Counted from the stretch's first letter, positions 8,481-16,432 are shown. The stretch is DNA of 64,000 bases from Prochlorococcus sp. AG-402-K10 (GCA_003216835.1 QCIF01000008.1:1-64000), one strand, 5' to 3'. The notes: generated from the sequence alone by a model not told the origin. Program-made: numbers and translations.

Positions 8481-8506
8481 AAGACTCATAAGAGTCTTTT
8501 TTTTTT
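8481..8506 (+). terminator. Rho-independent terminator
   Basis: Perfect 7-base-pair stem AAGACTC/GAGTCTT with a 4-base loop, immediately followed by a run of ten T residues (8497-8506). It lies 30 bases after the stop of the 45-residue membrane protein. This is one of the cleanest intrinsic terminators in the window and supports that microprotein being a real, independently transcribed gene. Confidence 0.9.
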
Positions 8507-8547
8507 GAAACTTTTAAAATATAAATTTTCTTATAAAAACTTGATTA

Positions 8548-8664
8548 CTAGAATGGTGTACCAGGTATGAAATGAAGAACTATAAAACCAGTAGCTGCTG
8601 CAAATACAACTGAAACTATTATTATTAGTAGTCCTGTTGCCATACCTCCCTCATTAAATGCCAT
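8548..8664 (-). CDS. 38-residue single-pass membrane protein, unknown
   Basis: Read by hand on the minus strand: ATG at 8664, TAG at 8548. It starts MAFNEGGMATG, followed by one helix (LLIIIVSVVFAAATGFIVL) and a short tail HFIPGTPF. Topology and size resemble tiny thylakoid subunits. It converges on the other microprotein (8313-8450) with the terminator between them. No family recognised; the clear acidic head, helix and Pro-rich tail argue for a genuine gene. Confidence 0.65.
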   Translation of the reverse strand: MAFNEGGMATGLLIIIVSVVFAAATGFIVLHFIPGTPF

Positions 8665-8743
8665 ATTTTTAATTATTTTATATTTATTTTATTATCTTTT
8701 TAGTGATTTTGTGCTTCCCTGAGATCAACCAAATTTATGATTA

Positions 8744-8929
8744 ATGGTGTATAAAAGCAAAAATATGGAACTTAATGAGATTAAAAAACCAAATATTATT
8801 AATGATTTAGATTTTTCGCTCACTTTATCCTCAGTAATGTTTTTAGAAGAGGATAATGTTTTATCTTTTTTTATATTTAAAAGATTGGAGAAAAGTTTAC
8901 TCACAAAAAATTCAGAATGTTGTTTTTAA
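8744..8929 (+). CDS. Short hypothetical protein (uncertain)
   Basis: 61 residues from ATG at 8744, or 54 from the internal ATG at 8765 (MELNEIKK). Largely polar, with hydrophobic patches (LSFFIFKRL) but no convincing membrane helix; it ends ECCF. It converges with the next minus-strand gene, overlapping it by 4 bases. No homology is recognised and no strong ribosome-binding site is visible, so it could be a chance frame. Confidence 0.35.
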   Translation: MVYKSKNMELNEIKKPNIINDLDFSLTLSSVMFLEEDNVLSFFIFKRLEKSLLTKNSECCF

Positions 8930-9243
8930 ACTAAAGTCTTGAATAAATCTTTGTGGTAATCAACCACATTTTGGCAACTTATCACAGGAGTAAATTCCAT
9001 ATGAATTCCAAATTTTACTCTCCAAGGGGCAAAATGCTTAAAAAGTTCTTTATCACTATATGCTTTACACAAACAAACTACTCTTCCTTCTCCTGGGGCG
9101 TGAACTCTAAAAAGCATCTCAAAGTTATCAGTTTTATCTGATTTTGCAATTTCACCGTTATCCCAGGCTTCAACGAATAATTGATAAGCTTTTAACTGGT
9201 TTTCTATACCTGGAAATTGACAGTCAGCAAGGAATAATTGCAT
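8926..9243 (-). CDS. DUF3303-like small protein
   Basis: 105 residues. The body is a ferredoxin-like alpha/beta pattern: MQLFLADCQFPGIENQLKAY, then FEMLFRVHAPGEGRVVCLCKA, then ELFKHFAPWRVKFGIHMEFTPVISC. Paired Trp/Pro and repeated beta-strand motifs recall the DUF3303 family of short cyanobacterial proteins that resemble stress-response dimeric barrels. The family name is a tentative recollection. No signal or membrane segment. Several Cys (CLC, SC) are present without a clear metal-binding pattern. Confidence 0.65.
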   Translation of the reverse strand: MQLFLADCQFPGIENQLKAYQLFVEAWDNGEIAKSDKTDNFEMLFRVHAPGEGRVVCLCKAYSDKELFKHFAPWRVKFGIHMEFTPVISCQNVVDYHKDLFKTLV

Positions 9244-9333
9244 TGTAGTTATTTATTTCTAATTACTATTATCGTTCAAAAATAATTTTATTTATTAGTC
9301 TGTCTTAATTTGAAGATCATTAATTAATGATTT

Positions 9334-9489
9334 CTAAATGAAATTAGATGAAAGAATTTCTAGAAACTTCCCTATATCTTTTTTATATAAAGTGTCAATT
9401 ATTTTTAAGGAAAATAATTCATTATCATTTATCTTTTTATTTGCACTATCGTAATTAATATTTCCTTCTTTAAAAGAAAATTTCTCCAT
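9334..9489 (-). CDS. 51-residue soluble protein, unknown
   Basis: Read by hand on the minus strand: ATG at 9489, TAG at 9334. The product is charged and helical: MEKFSFKEGNINYDSANKK, then NDNELFSLKIIDTLYKKDIG, ending KFLEILSSNFI. The amphipathic C-terminal half could form a helical hairpin. It lies between the DUF3303-like gene and a small membrane protein gene on the same strand. Family unknown. Confidence 0.5.
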   Translation of the reverse strand: MEKFSFKEGNINYDSANKKINDNELFSLKIIDTLYKKDIGKFLEILSSNFI

Positions 9490-9615
9490 TCGAATAATAA
9501 TTGCTATTTAAAATTTAAACAATTTATATTAATTCGCAATTTTCTTTACATTATGTATAGTCCTTTAAGAATTAATACTTAAATTGATCCCATAATTATT
9601 AACTTATTTATCTTA

Positions 9616-9936
9616 TTAACTAATTATTATTTCCAATAAGTATAAAAATAAGTTTGTTATGGAAAAAATCACTGCTAAGAGACAGGCTATAACTGGTAAG
9701 ATATTAAACCAAAGCTGTGAAGTTGACATTGATGAATCTATTGGTAGGAAATTACTTTGTCTTTTAATTCTTATTTGAAGCCAAAAAATTGTTAATGGAT
9801 ATAATATCTTTGTGAAATTAATTAAAAAGTAATATAACTTAGCTTCTTTTGTATAAAGTATATATCCGGATGCAAAATATAAAACCCATATAGAAAGTCT
9901 TTTAAGTAGTATTATATTTTTACTCTTACGAACCAT
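9616..9936 (-). CDS. Small polytopic membrane protein, unknown
   Basis: 106 residues with a basic N-terminus (MVRKSKN) and about three hydrophobic segments near residues 12-28, 34-52 and 77-102. No transporter or enzyme motif is visible. The stop codon is 320 bases from the downstream small gene, while the start is only 11 bases after the upstream GNAT gene's stop, so the two are probably co-transcribed. Confidence 0.6.
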   Translation of the reverse strand: MVRKSKNIILLKRLSIWVLYFASGYILYTKEAKLYYFLINFTKILYPLTIFWLQIRIKRQSNFLPIDSSMSTSQLWFNILPVIACLLAVIFSITNLFLYLLEIIIS

Positions 9937-9947
9937 TATTTAATTAT

Positions 9948-10415
9948 TTAGTTATTTAATATTTTAGTCATTTTATATCTTTCAAAAAAGATTTTGTTGA
10001 TAATTACTTTTTCTTTACTTTTTATTTCCCAATCATGTTTAAGAAACAATCTATAACTTATTAGACTAGCCTCAGTATATAAAAGATCTATTCCCTCTTT
10101 CTTAGCTTCATTTTCTAATTTATAAAGTAATTTGGTACCGTATCCTTTTCTTTGTGATTTGCCTTTACAGTAAAGTAATGCAATCCTATTTTGTGGATAT
10201 CTTGAGGCAAAAGCAATAATTTTTTCTTTATCTTTTATTAGCCATCCATTGCCTTTAACAATTGACTTTTCAAAGTCTGAATTTATCCAGGCTAGGCTAG
10301 ACCAAGCCCTTTTTTGATCTTTATTATAGATTCTTTGATCTATTGATTGTATTGCATCAAAATAAACCTTCTTTAAATCAAGTTGATCTTTATTTGTAAT
10401 TAGTCTTAAATTCAT
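9948..10415 (-). CDS. GNAT-family N-acetyltransferase
   Basis: 155 residues with the GNAT fold order. The acetyl-CoA pyrophosphate loop is clear: ALLYCKGKSQRKGYGTKLL, the Q/R-x-x-G-x-G/A motif, near residues 78-96. It is followed by a helix and the LYTEASLISYRLFLKHDWE segment typical of the C-terminal half (neighbouring Phe-Leu-x-x-x-x-W). Substrate cannot be told from sequence. It lies divergent from the peptidase E-like gene with only about 20 bases between the starts. Confidence 0.85.
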   Translation of the reverse strand: MNLRLITNKDQLDLKKVYFDAIQSIDQRIYNKDQKRAWSSLAWINSDFEKSIVKGNGWLIKDKEKIIAFASRYPQNRIALLYCKGKSQRKGYGTKLLYKLENEAKKEGIDLLYTEASLISYRLFLKHDWEIKSKEKVIINKIFFERYKMTKILNN

Positions 10416-10435
10416 TAATAAATTAATTTTTTCTA

Positions 10436-11119
10436 ATGCATATTAAAAATATAGTAGCTATTGGAGGAGGAGGATTTGGACGTTCTTTAGGATCTCTAGA
10501 GATTGAAAAATATATCATTTCTTTAGTTAATAAGAAGAATCCCAAAATTTGTTTCATTCCAACTGCATCTGGAGATAATGATTTATACAAATTAAATTTC
10601 TATAGGGCATTTTCAAAATTAAAATGCATAACAAGTCATATTGATTTTTTTTCAAGAACAGAAGATTTAGAGGAGAAAGTTTCAAAACAGGATATCATTT
10701 ATGTTGGTGGAGGTAATACAAAAAGTATGCTCGCTGTTTGGAAAGAATGGAATTTGCACGAAATCTTGATGAAAGCTTATGAAAATGGAATTGTAATGAG
10801 TGGAGTAAGCGCTGGAGCAATATGTTGGTTTGATAAGGGTATAACAGATTCATATGCTGATAAATTACAAATTATTGATTGTTTGGGCATTGTCGATGGT
10901 ATAGCTTGCCCACATTTTGATGAAGAAAAAGAAAGGAAACCTTATGTTTATGACATGATAGAAAAAGATATCATTAAATCTTGTATTTGTATTGAGGGCA
11001 ATTGTGCTTTACATATCAAGAACGATATCGAATATTTTTCAGTCAATTTTGGTAAAGGTAAAAAAAAGTGTTTAACAATTTTTAAAGAAAATAATATGTT
11101 GCAAGAAAAAGTTTTATAA
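10436..11119 (+). CDS. Peptidase E-like protein (S51 family)
   Basis: 227 residues. The opening IVAIGGGGFG, the loop YVGGGNTKSMLAVW and the nucleophile elbow GVSAGAICWF (about residues 122-131, catalytic Ser) match the S51 family, which contains Asp-specific dipeptidase E and cyanophycinase. ACPHFDEE supplies the His region. Length and motifs are closer to the peptidase E branch than to cyanophycinase (about 270 residues). Likely role: cytosolic turnover of Asp-containing peptides. Substrate is inferred. Confidence 0.85.
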   Translation: MHIKNIVAIGGGGFGRSLGSLEIEKYIISLVNKKNPKICFIPTASGDNDLYKLNFYRAFSKLKCITSHIDFFSRTEDLEEKVSKQDIIYVGGGNTKSMLAVWKEWNLHEILMKAYENGIVMSGVSAGAICWFDKGITDSYADKLQIIDCLGIVDGIACPHFDEEKERKPYVYDMIEKDIIKSCICIEGNCALHIKNDIEYFSVNFGKGKKKCLTIFKENNMLQEKVL

Positions 11120-11142
11120 AATTAAGTATTTCTCAAAAAATT

Positions 11143-11547
11143 TTAGATCTCTTCATTTTTTGAGATTGACGTAAATTCAACGCCTTTGTATTTTATGAAT
11201 GTAGCTGTCCAGATCTCTTTGGATAAATTACCTAAATATTTTAAGAACTGAGTTTTATCCCCGTCTCTTATCCATTCAGATTTAACAAATGGTAATTCTT
11301 TTTGCATTCTTTTGGGATGCATTTGTACTAGGAGTAAACCTGTATCTTCTGAAGCTCTTTTCAATGGACCTTCATCACTTCTTTGAAAAATTCTAAGAAG
11401 AAGATTTAATATCACATCTTCACCAAGTTTTTTAAAAATCTCTTTATCTTCTAAATTATCTTTAATTTCTTTCCCTCCAAGAGGCATTGCTCTAACACCA
11501 TTTTGTTCTATTAATGCTATCGCAATTAGATAATCTTTATTTGCCAT
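11143..11547 (-). CDS. Conserved-type hypothetical soluble protein
   Basis: 134 residues, helical, no signal. Visible elements are MANKDYLIAIALIEQNGVRAMPLGG, a mid-region VILNLLLRIFQRSDEGPLKRA and a C-terminal beta-like part with KEIWTATFIKYKGVEF. It is well ordered rather than low complexity, which suggests a real cyanobacterial core protein, but I cannot name a family. It converges with the peptidase E-like gene. Confidence 0.65.
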   Translation of the reverse strand: MANKDYLIAIALIEQNGVRAMPLGGKEIKDNLEDKEIFKKLGEDVILNLLLRIFQRSDEGPLKRASEDTGLLLVQMHPKRMQKELPFVKSEWIRDGDKTQFLKYLGNLSKEIWTATFIKYKGVEFTSISKNEEI

Positions 11548-11964
11548 ATTCTTTGTGAATTTTTTTATATTCTAACCTCTAGAGCTGATTAAAAAAATTT
11601 TTGCATTTAATATTATCTGATAGGCATTAATATATAATTTAATTTCCAAATAACTTTGTTATATTATTTTTAATAATATTTTTTAGTCTTTAAATTTTAA
11701 AAAGATAAATCTTTTTTATTACTTTGTTCGGAATTTATATAGTTTTATGGATTTCATGGCCTGATAGTTTAATTCTTAATATTGGAAATTTATAATGATA
11801 TTCTCCTAAAATAATCAAATAAAAAACAGTTTTTTAAAGCAATATTTCCTTTTTCAGGATTTATCTACTTCATAGCCAAAATAATAATACGGTATAATAA
11901 ATAAGAATTATAAGTCATACTTTATTTAGTTAGTATCAATTAACCAGATATTAAGAAATTAAAT
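11548..11964. other. 417-base intergenic region with possible promoter
   Basis: No credible coding frame on either strand. An AT-only hairpin (ATATTATT/AATAATAT, 11661-11679) is followed by five T, but without G-C pairs it is weak as a terminator. TATAAT hexamers occur at 11791-11796 and 11893-11898; the second sits 67 bases before the MTHFR-like gene and is the better promoter candidate. The region may simply be a long leader or decayed sequence. Confidence 0.4.
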
Positions 11965-12786
11965 ATGATTAATAACTTAAGATTCGAATTATATTTTAAG
12001 GATATTAATCAATTAGAAAAAACACTAAATTTCTGCAAATTGAAAAGAATAAACAATATTAATATTCCATGTAAAGGTCTTATAAAGAAACAATTTTATA
12101 ATTCATCGATTGATTATATAAAAAAAAATTATAAAGACTTTAACATCGTTTATCATTATTGTCTTTATAATCAATACTCTAAAAATAAGGAAAATTCATA
12201 TCTAGAATTTTTAAATTTCTATAAGAATTGTAATTCTTATAGAAATTCTGAGATTCTTCTAGTTTCTGGTTCAATTAAGAAAAAAAATTATGATGTAATT
12301 AACTTGTTGAATTATCTTAAAACTGAAAAAGATTTACTAAATCAATTCGGAATAGCTTATAACCCTTATTTAAATAAATACTTCAATTTTTCTTTAGAAA
12401 GGGAGAGGTATGAAAAAAAAATTTCTTCCGGTTTAATTAAGTCTATTTGGATTCAATATGGAACTGATATTAAAGAACTTGAAAGAGAAGTTAATTTTCT
12501 TCAAAACAACGATAAAAATAAAAAACTAAATTTTTATGGAAGCTTATTAATTCCTTCCAAACAATTTATAGCAAGGTTTAAATTTAGACCTTGGAAAGGA
12601 GTTCACATAGCAGATCAATATTTATATTCTTTAGATAATTTTTATTCTTATACAAAAAAATTAATTAGTTTTTATATCGATAATAATATTATTCCAGTTA
12701 TTGAAACGGATTTTTCTTCATCAGCCAAACTTGAAGTAATAAATGATCTCTTTAATTCACAAAGGTTAAATAATCTATCTTTGTAA
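11965..12786 (+). CDS. Divergent methylenetetrahydrofolate-reductase-like protein
   Basis: 273 residues. Several segments fall in the order expected for the MetF/MTHFR TIM barrel: FNIVYHYCLYN (a family strand with conserved His), SEILLVSGSIKKK (the 'LALRGD' strand), FGIAYNPYLNKYFN (the 'GVAYYPE' strand), KKISSGLIKSIWIQYG ('KVDAGADFIITQ') and FYGSLLIPSKQFIARFKF ('PGIMPI'). Catalytic and folate-contacting residues are partly replaced (Gly-Asp becomes Gly-Ser), so it may no longer reduce methylene-THF. It is unusually rich in Lys, Asn, Tyr and Ile and sits beside a kinase gene in long intergenic spaces, hinting at acquisition by transfer. Fold assignment is moderate; function is open. Confidence 0.55.
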   Translation: MINNLRFELYFKDINQLEKTLNFCKLKRINNINIPCKGLIKKQFYNSSIDYIKKNYKDFNIVYHYCLYNQYSKNKENSYLEFLNFYKNCNSYRNSEILLVSGSIKKKNYDVINLLNYLKTEKDLLNQFGIAYNPYLNKYFNFSLERERYEKKISSGLIKSIWIQYGTDIKELEREVNFLQNNDKNKKLNFYGSLLIPSKQFIARFKFRPWKGVHIADQYLYSLDNFYSYTKKLISFYIDNNIIPVIETDFSSSAKLEVINDLFNSQRLNNLSL

Positions 12787-12942
12787 AACTTACAAATATT
12801 AATATAGTTTTATTGAGTAAATAATAGTTGGATTAACTTCTATTCAATATTTTTTGATAATAAAAATAGTTTTTTTAAAGGGCTTTTTTGAATATTTTCT
12901 ATTTTAAATTTGATTTCAAAATCTTAAAAACTTCTAATAAAT

Positions 12943-13542
12943 TCAAGTCTTTAAATTAAGTTTGTTTTTTATTTCCATATATAGGTCATTTTTGTTTGAA
13001 TATACAAACTCTTTTACAAAATTTTCTGAACGATAAGTTTTACCAAAATAAATATCCCAAGATTTTAAGAAATCATTTTTTGCAACATCTTTACACTTGC
13101 CTCTTTCCTTTATATCTCTTCTAATTACTCTATTCATACAAGATTCTTTGTTCGTTTCTAGCTCTATATAAAAACATTTATAGTTTATGAAGTTTCTATA
13201 TAACTCTTTACTAAAAATTCCTTCAACAATTATGTAATCTATATTGATTTTTTTCTTATATGATTTTTTCATAGTTTTATTTATAAAATCGTAGGTATAT
13301 ATATGTTCAGATCTACCGTTCTTGCAAATATAGTGAAAGTCCTTTTTGAAAAGTTTGTAATTAAAACTTATTTTTCTATCATAATAACCATTTATGATTT
13401 TTGAAAGGAGATTACTTATTAACCCTGTTTTATAGTAATTGTCTGTACTTAATTCGTGACCATTTTTAAATTTACTTAAAATCTTATTGGTTAAATTTGT
13501 CTTCCCGCTTCCTGTTGGTCCAGTTATTATAATTATTTTCAT
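12943..13542 (-). CDS. Uridine-kinase-like P-loop protein
   Basis: 199 residues. A Walker A motif GPTGSGKTNL opens the protein (residues 8-17), followed by ELSTDNYYKTG, matching the substrate loop of uridine kinases and phosphoribulokinases. YIIVEGIFSKELY supplies the Walker B-like strand. RVIRRDIKERGK is the arginine lid seen in Udk. This order and length support a nucleoside kinase-like fold (uridine/cytidine phosphorylation), though substrate cannot be fixed. Strong AT bias and convergence with the MTHFR-like gene make the two a possible accessory pair. Confidence 0.7.
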   Translation of the reverse strand: MKIIIITGPTGSGKTNLTNKILSKFKNGHELSTDNYYKTGLISNLLSKIINGYYDRKISFNYKLFKKDFHYICKNGRSEHIYTYDFINKTMKKSYKKKINIDYIIVEGIFSKELYRNFINYKCFYIELETNKESCMNRVIRRDIKERGKCKDVAKNDFLKSWDIYFGKTYRSENFVKEFVYSNKNDLYMEIKNKLNLKT

Positions 13543-13766
13543 TTTCTAAATTCTATTATTTCTAACATACTTTTAATTTTACTAAAATTTAAACCAAGCA
13601 ATTTTGATAACCATATATAGTATTTTTTGCCAAGACAACATTCTAGACAATTCAATAGAATTTACTTATTGTTTTAAGCTTGCATAGCAATTAAAAATGT
13701 GTCTTTATATAGTTGTAAATAAATTATTTTAAAAATGGTCTAAATATAATTATCAATTTTTTATTT

Positions 13767-13817
13767 ATGGATAATTGTTTAGATGATTATGATTTAATTT
13801 CTTACTTATATAAATAA
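13767..13817 (+). CDS. Possible 16-residue leader peptide abutting the next gene
   Basis: ATG at 13767, TAA at 13815-13817, and the next gene's ATG is the very next codon at 13818, in the same frame. The encoded peptide MDNCLDDYDLISYLYK is acidic and Tyr-rich. Such an arrangement would allow translational coupling or read-through control. The remaining part of 13543-13766 shows no gene. It is short enough to arise by chance, so this is only a candidate. Confidence 0.25.
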   Translation: MDNCLDDYDLISYLYK

Positions 13818-14132
13818 ATGTTTTCTAAATTTTTAAGTAAACTAAAGTCTCTTATATTTAATACTTCAGCAACTACTGAAACTACTTTAGTTAATCCTAA
13901 AAAAACAACTAATTCATCTAAAAAAACCAAAAGAAAATCCAGAAAAACAGATTCTAAAAAACTTATTCAAAGTTTAAAAGCTCTTCCAGGGGTTGGATCT
14001 AAGTGTGCTAAATCTCTTTATGATGCAGGTTTTAAAACAACTGAATCAATTATTTCAGCTAATGAGAAAGATCTTTTGGCTGTACCAGGTGTAGGCGTTA
14101 ATCTTGTAAAAAAGCTTAAAAATCTTAAGTAA
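13818..14132 (+). CDS. Helix-hairpin-helix protein with basic linker
   Basis: 104 residues. The C-terminal 55 residues hold tandem helix-hairpin-helix motifs: LKALPGVGSKCAKSLYDAG and LLAVPGVGVNLVKKLKNL, each with the canonical P-G-V-G turn for sequence-independent DNA binding. The N-terminal part is a Thr/Ser/Lys-rich, probably disordered basic region (residues 18-50). This is the organisation of small DNA-binding helper proteins with a RuvA/topoisomerase-type HhH fold; the exact role is unknown. Confidence 0.75.
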   Translation: MFSKFLSKLKSLIFNTSATTETTLVNPKKTTNSSKKTKRKSRKTDSKKLIQSLKALPGVGSKCAKSLYDAGFKTTESIISANEKDLLAVPGVGVNLVKKLKNLK

Positions 14133-14200
14133 ATATGTAAAAACCAAGTTACTTTATTGAATTTTCAGAGATATATATATTAATTATTATCAATTATCAA

Positions 14201-14377
14201 TTATCTTCTTCTCGCTTTCCTTCTTTGCTGTAATTTACGTTTATATTTTTCGATAGGTGTTTCATGATGCCTAAGTCTTTTTAAATCAGTAAATATACCT
14301 GATTTAGATACTTGTCTTTTAAATCTTCTTAGGGCAGATTCAATACCCTCATTTTCACCTACAGTAACCTGTGTCAA
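14201..14377 (-). CDS. rpsU: 30S ribosomal protein S21
   Basis: Read by hand: TTG start at 14377, TAA at 14201, 58 residues. The product [19 protein letters not shown] continues with the hallmark [19 protein letters not shown] and ends in a basic stretch QQRRKARRR, the S21 signature. S21 sits on the small-subunit platform near the 3' end of 16S rRNA and assists initiation. The gene is transcribed alone on the minus strand, its TTG preceded by a weak AAAAAAGG. Shortness and non-ATG start make it easy to miss. Confidence 0.93.
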   Translation of the reverse strand: MTQVTVGENEGIESALRRFKRQVSKSGIFTDLKRLRHHETPIEKYKRKLQQRRKARRR

Positions 14378-14487
14378 AACCTTTTTTAATAAACTATGAT
14401 TTATATTCTATCAGAAACAGTATTAATATAAAAATTATTTTTTCAAAGAACCCTTTTATTTGGCTTATATTTTTCCAACAACAATAA

Positions 14488-14673
14488 TTATTTTTCGTTC
14501 TTAAGATTTAAGGTGGTGAAACTTGAGGCGATTACACTTAAAAGTGCTACCACCTGTTCATTTGGACAATTAGTAATCTTTTTTAACTTCTCACATTCTT
14601 TTATTATGTTTGAATAAGTTTCTTCTACAATTCCATTCATTTGATCATTACTAAATGAGTATGGCTTATTCAT
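14488..14673 (-). CDS. Small helical protein, unknown
   Basis: 61 residues: MNKPYSFSNDQMNGIVEETY, NIIKECEKLKKITNCPNEQV, VALLSVIASSFTTLNLKNEK. Predicted as two helices with a Cys-containing turn. The second helix is hydrophobic but short, so membrane association is not certain. It lies 74 bases upstream of the next minus-strand gene. No recognised family. Confidence 0.55.
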   Translation of the reverse strand: MNKPYSFSNDQMNGIVEETYSNIIKECEKLKKITNCPNEQVVALLSVIASSFTTLNLKNEK

Positions 14674-14747
14674 TTTTAAATTAATAATTAATTTTATTCT
14701 TACTAATATATTCTATAAGTAAATATATTTATTATTTACAGAAAGAA

Positions 14748-15281
14748 TTATTTCCACATAGGTTTATTTAAAGGATTGTTTTTTAATGAACTTATTTTAT
14801 AACTATGAAGTGTTTCAACTTTAATTGCAAACTTTTTAGAGTTACCCTTTAAGCTACCGCTCTTAATTAGGTTTGTTAATGAGATTCTTTTTCTCATTTT
14901 GAGAAGTCCTAGACATGTTTCCCATGATTCTTTGTCCTTATATGTGTCTAACCAAAAATCAAATATCTTTTCTATGTAATCTAAAGGAATATTAAGTGAA
15001 ATCCCCAATAAAGGGTGATTAATTAAAAATTTATTTTTTTCTAATCCATCAAATAAATTATTCAAATTTAGATTTATAGCAAAAAGGATATCGTTTGCTG
15101 ACTCGGTTCCTATTAATTCTTTTCGATGGCAATCTAAAAGATTTTTATCATCAAGAATATTTTCATCGCTATTCTTGACTCCAACAAACCAAAATCCTTC
15201 GTCATTTTTAACTCCACTAGCAAGAAAGAGAAATTGGGTTGAATTAAACAAAAATTTAATCATTTCCTTTATTTTTAACAT
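14748..15281 (-). CDS. Hypothetical protein, unknown
   Basis: 177 residues, soluble, mixed alpha/beta. It opens with a hydrophobic patch (IKFLFNSTQFLFLASGVKND) that looks like a buried strand rather than a signal peptide, then GFWFVGVKNSDE, and later ESWETCLGLLKMRKRISLTNL and a C-terminal PLNKPMWK. A second Met at residue 7 is an alternative start. I cannot assign a family. Upstream lies a 70-residue membrane protein on the same strand. Confidence 0.6.
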   Translation of the reverse strand: MLKIKEMIKFLFNSTQFLFLASGVKNDEGFWFVGVKNSDENILDDKNLLDCHRKELIGTESANDILFAINLNLNNLFDGLEKNKFLINHPLLGISLNIPLDYIEKIFDFWLDTYKDKESWETCLGLLKMRKRISLTNLIKSGSLKGNSKKFAIKVETLHSYKISSLKNNPLNKPMWK

Positions 15282-15366
15282 TTATCTTTAATAAAGAAAA
15301 TATTTTGAAAATACTTATTAAATTATTTTTACTTTTCTATTTAGAAATTATATTTTTAAATCAGGC

Positions 15367-15579
15367 TTATTTTCTTTTAGGTAAAAGTCTTTCTATTTTT
15401 TCTTTTTGTAAAAATTCTTTTTTCTTTCTAATCTTTTTATCATTTATTGATTCTTTATTAATACTAACTGAATAAAGAATATATAAAATTATTCCAGTGA
15501 TTATTAAACCTAAAACCGTTATAAATATCCCAATAGGTTCACTAGGACTAAATATTGTCACATCAATATTTGATCCCAT
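15367..15579 (-). CDS. Small single-pass membrane protein, unknown
   Basis: 70 residues from the ATG at 15579 (an upstream TTG at 15585 would add two). An N-terminal NIDVTIFSPSEPIGIF is followed by one strong helix (TVLGLIITGIILYILYSV, about residues 20-38) and a highly basic cytosolic tail (KKIRKKKEFLQKEKIERLL). A Pro just before the helix, like many thylakoid miniproteins, suggests photosynthetic membranes, but no named subunit matches. Confidence 0.6.
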   Translation of the reverse strand: MGSNIDVTIFSPSEPIGIFITVLGLIITGIILYILYSVSINKESINDKKIRKKKEFLQKEKIERLLPKRK

Positions 15580-15626
15580 AATCAATATTATTAAATAGAA
15601 ATATTAATAAAAAAAAATAATTTTTT

Positions 15627-15839
15627 CTAATTTAATTCTTCGTATCCATAAAAAGATGCGTCGCCTGCGTCCTTATAACCATTTGCTGCTTGCTTTGGAT
15701 TTTGGCTATCAATGTTTCTCGCTTTTGCATGGATCATATTAAATGGAAAAATTACAGCTCCAACAAAGAAATGTAGTATTAAAAAGTCAGAAGGGAATCC
15801 ATTAGCCCAATCAGGAAAGAAAAGTAGTGTGTTTTCCAT
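15627..15839 (-). CDS. Small aromatic-rich protein, possibly membrane-attached
   Basis: 70 residues. MENTLLFFPDWANGFPSDF is followed by a hydrophobic stretch (LILHFFVGAVIFPFNMIH) that could be one membrane helix or an amphipathic pigment-protein-like segment with two His. The polar tail (KQAANGYKDAGDASFYGYEELN) is Tyr/Gly rich. Trp, Phe and His near the helix recall chlorophyll-binding or photosystem-linked peptides, but this is only suggestive. It is probably co-transcribed with the next small membrane gene, 47 bases away. Confidence 0.6.
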   Translation of the reverse strand: MENTLLFFPDWANGFPSDFLILHFFVGAVIFPFNMIHAKARNIDSQNPKQAANGYKDAGDASFYGYEELN

Positions 15840-15991
15840 ATAAATAATGCAAAAATTAATTTACTAATAAAATATTATGACTAAGCTTAAAGCATTAATA
15901 ATAACTTTTAATAAATTGAAATTAATTTATTAAATATAGAAACATAAAAAAAATTTATATTGTTAGGGTTATTTTTGATAAAAAAGTTATT

Positions 15992-15997
15992 TATAAT
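15992..15997 (+). promoter_or_regulatory. Probable -10 element for the secreted-protein gene at 16021
   Basis: A perfect TATAAT ends 23 bases before the TTG at 16021, so transcription would start about 16 bases upstream of translation. No well-spaced -35 hexamer is seen: TTGATA at 15975 is only 11 bases away. The rest of 15840-15991 holds no visible gene. Confidence 0.4.
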
Positions 15998-16020
15998 GTA
16001 AAAAGTAATATACATTACTA

Positions 16021-16422
16021 TTGAAAAAAGGTTTTCTTGGGTTGTTTTTATTATTCATTTTATTATTAAACCCTCTATTATCTATGGCTTTAAATACCTC
16101 TGACCCTAGTGTCACTTTACTTCAAAATAGAATTGCTAATAACTTTACACGTAAATTTTGTAAAGCTATTAATAATGGTTATTCCAAGGATGAGGCTATG
16201 ACCAAAGCTATTATAAAAACGGAAAATATCATCTCTTTTTCATATAATCCTCAAAAAAAATGGATTGAACCTGATGACTTAGCTAATCAAATTTCATTAG
16301 AGGTAATAAATAATTGCGGTAGGTCAATTGGCTTAGTTGGTAAGCAGGGTGTTAATTATTTTAATTCATATTTTCTGGAAATTTATGAGAAAACTACCCC
16401 TGATAAAAAGTTATCTAGATAA
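16021..16422 (+). CDS. Small secreted protein, unknown
   Basis: 133 residues from TTG. The N-terminus is a textbook signal peptide: basic MKKG, a hydrophobic core (FLGLFLLFILLLNPLLS), then MALN with a probable cleavage site near residues 22-24. The mature part is helical: NNFTRKFCKAINNGYSKDEA and EVINNCGRSIGLVGKQGV, with two Cys that may form a disulfide. It is probably periplasmic or lumenal. No family is recognised. The following membrane gene starts 10 bases after its stop, suggesting an operon. Confidence 0.65.
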   Translation: MKKGFLGLFLLFILLLNPLLSMALNTSDPSVTLLQNRIANNFTRKFCKAINNGYSKDEAMTKAIIKTENIISFSYNPQKKWIEPDDLANQISLEVINNCGRSIGLVGKQGVNYFNSYFLEIYEKTTPDKKLSR

Positions 16423-16432
16423 ATCAATTATT

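Noticed and set aside
11661..11684. AT-only hairpin followed by T's
   Set aside because: The stem has no G-C pairs, so it would be unstable. Such palindromes are expected by chance at this AT content.
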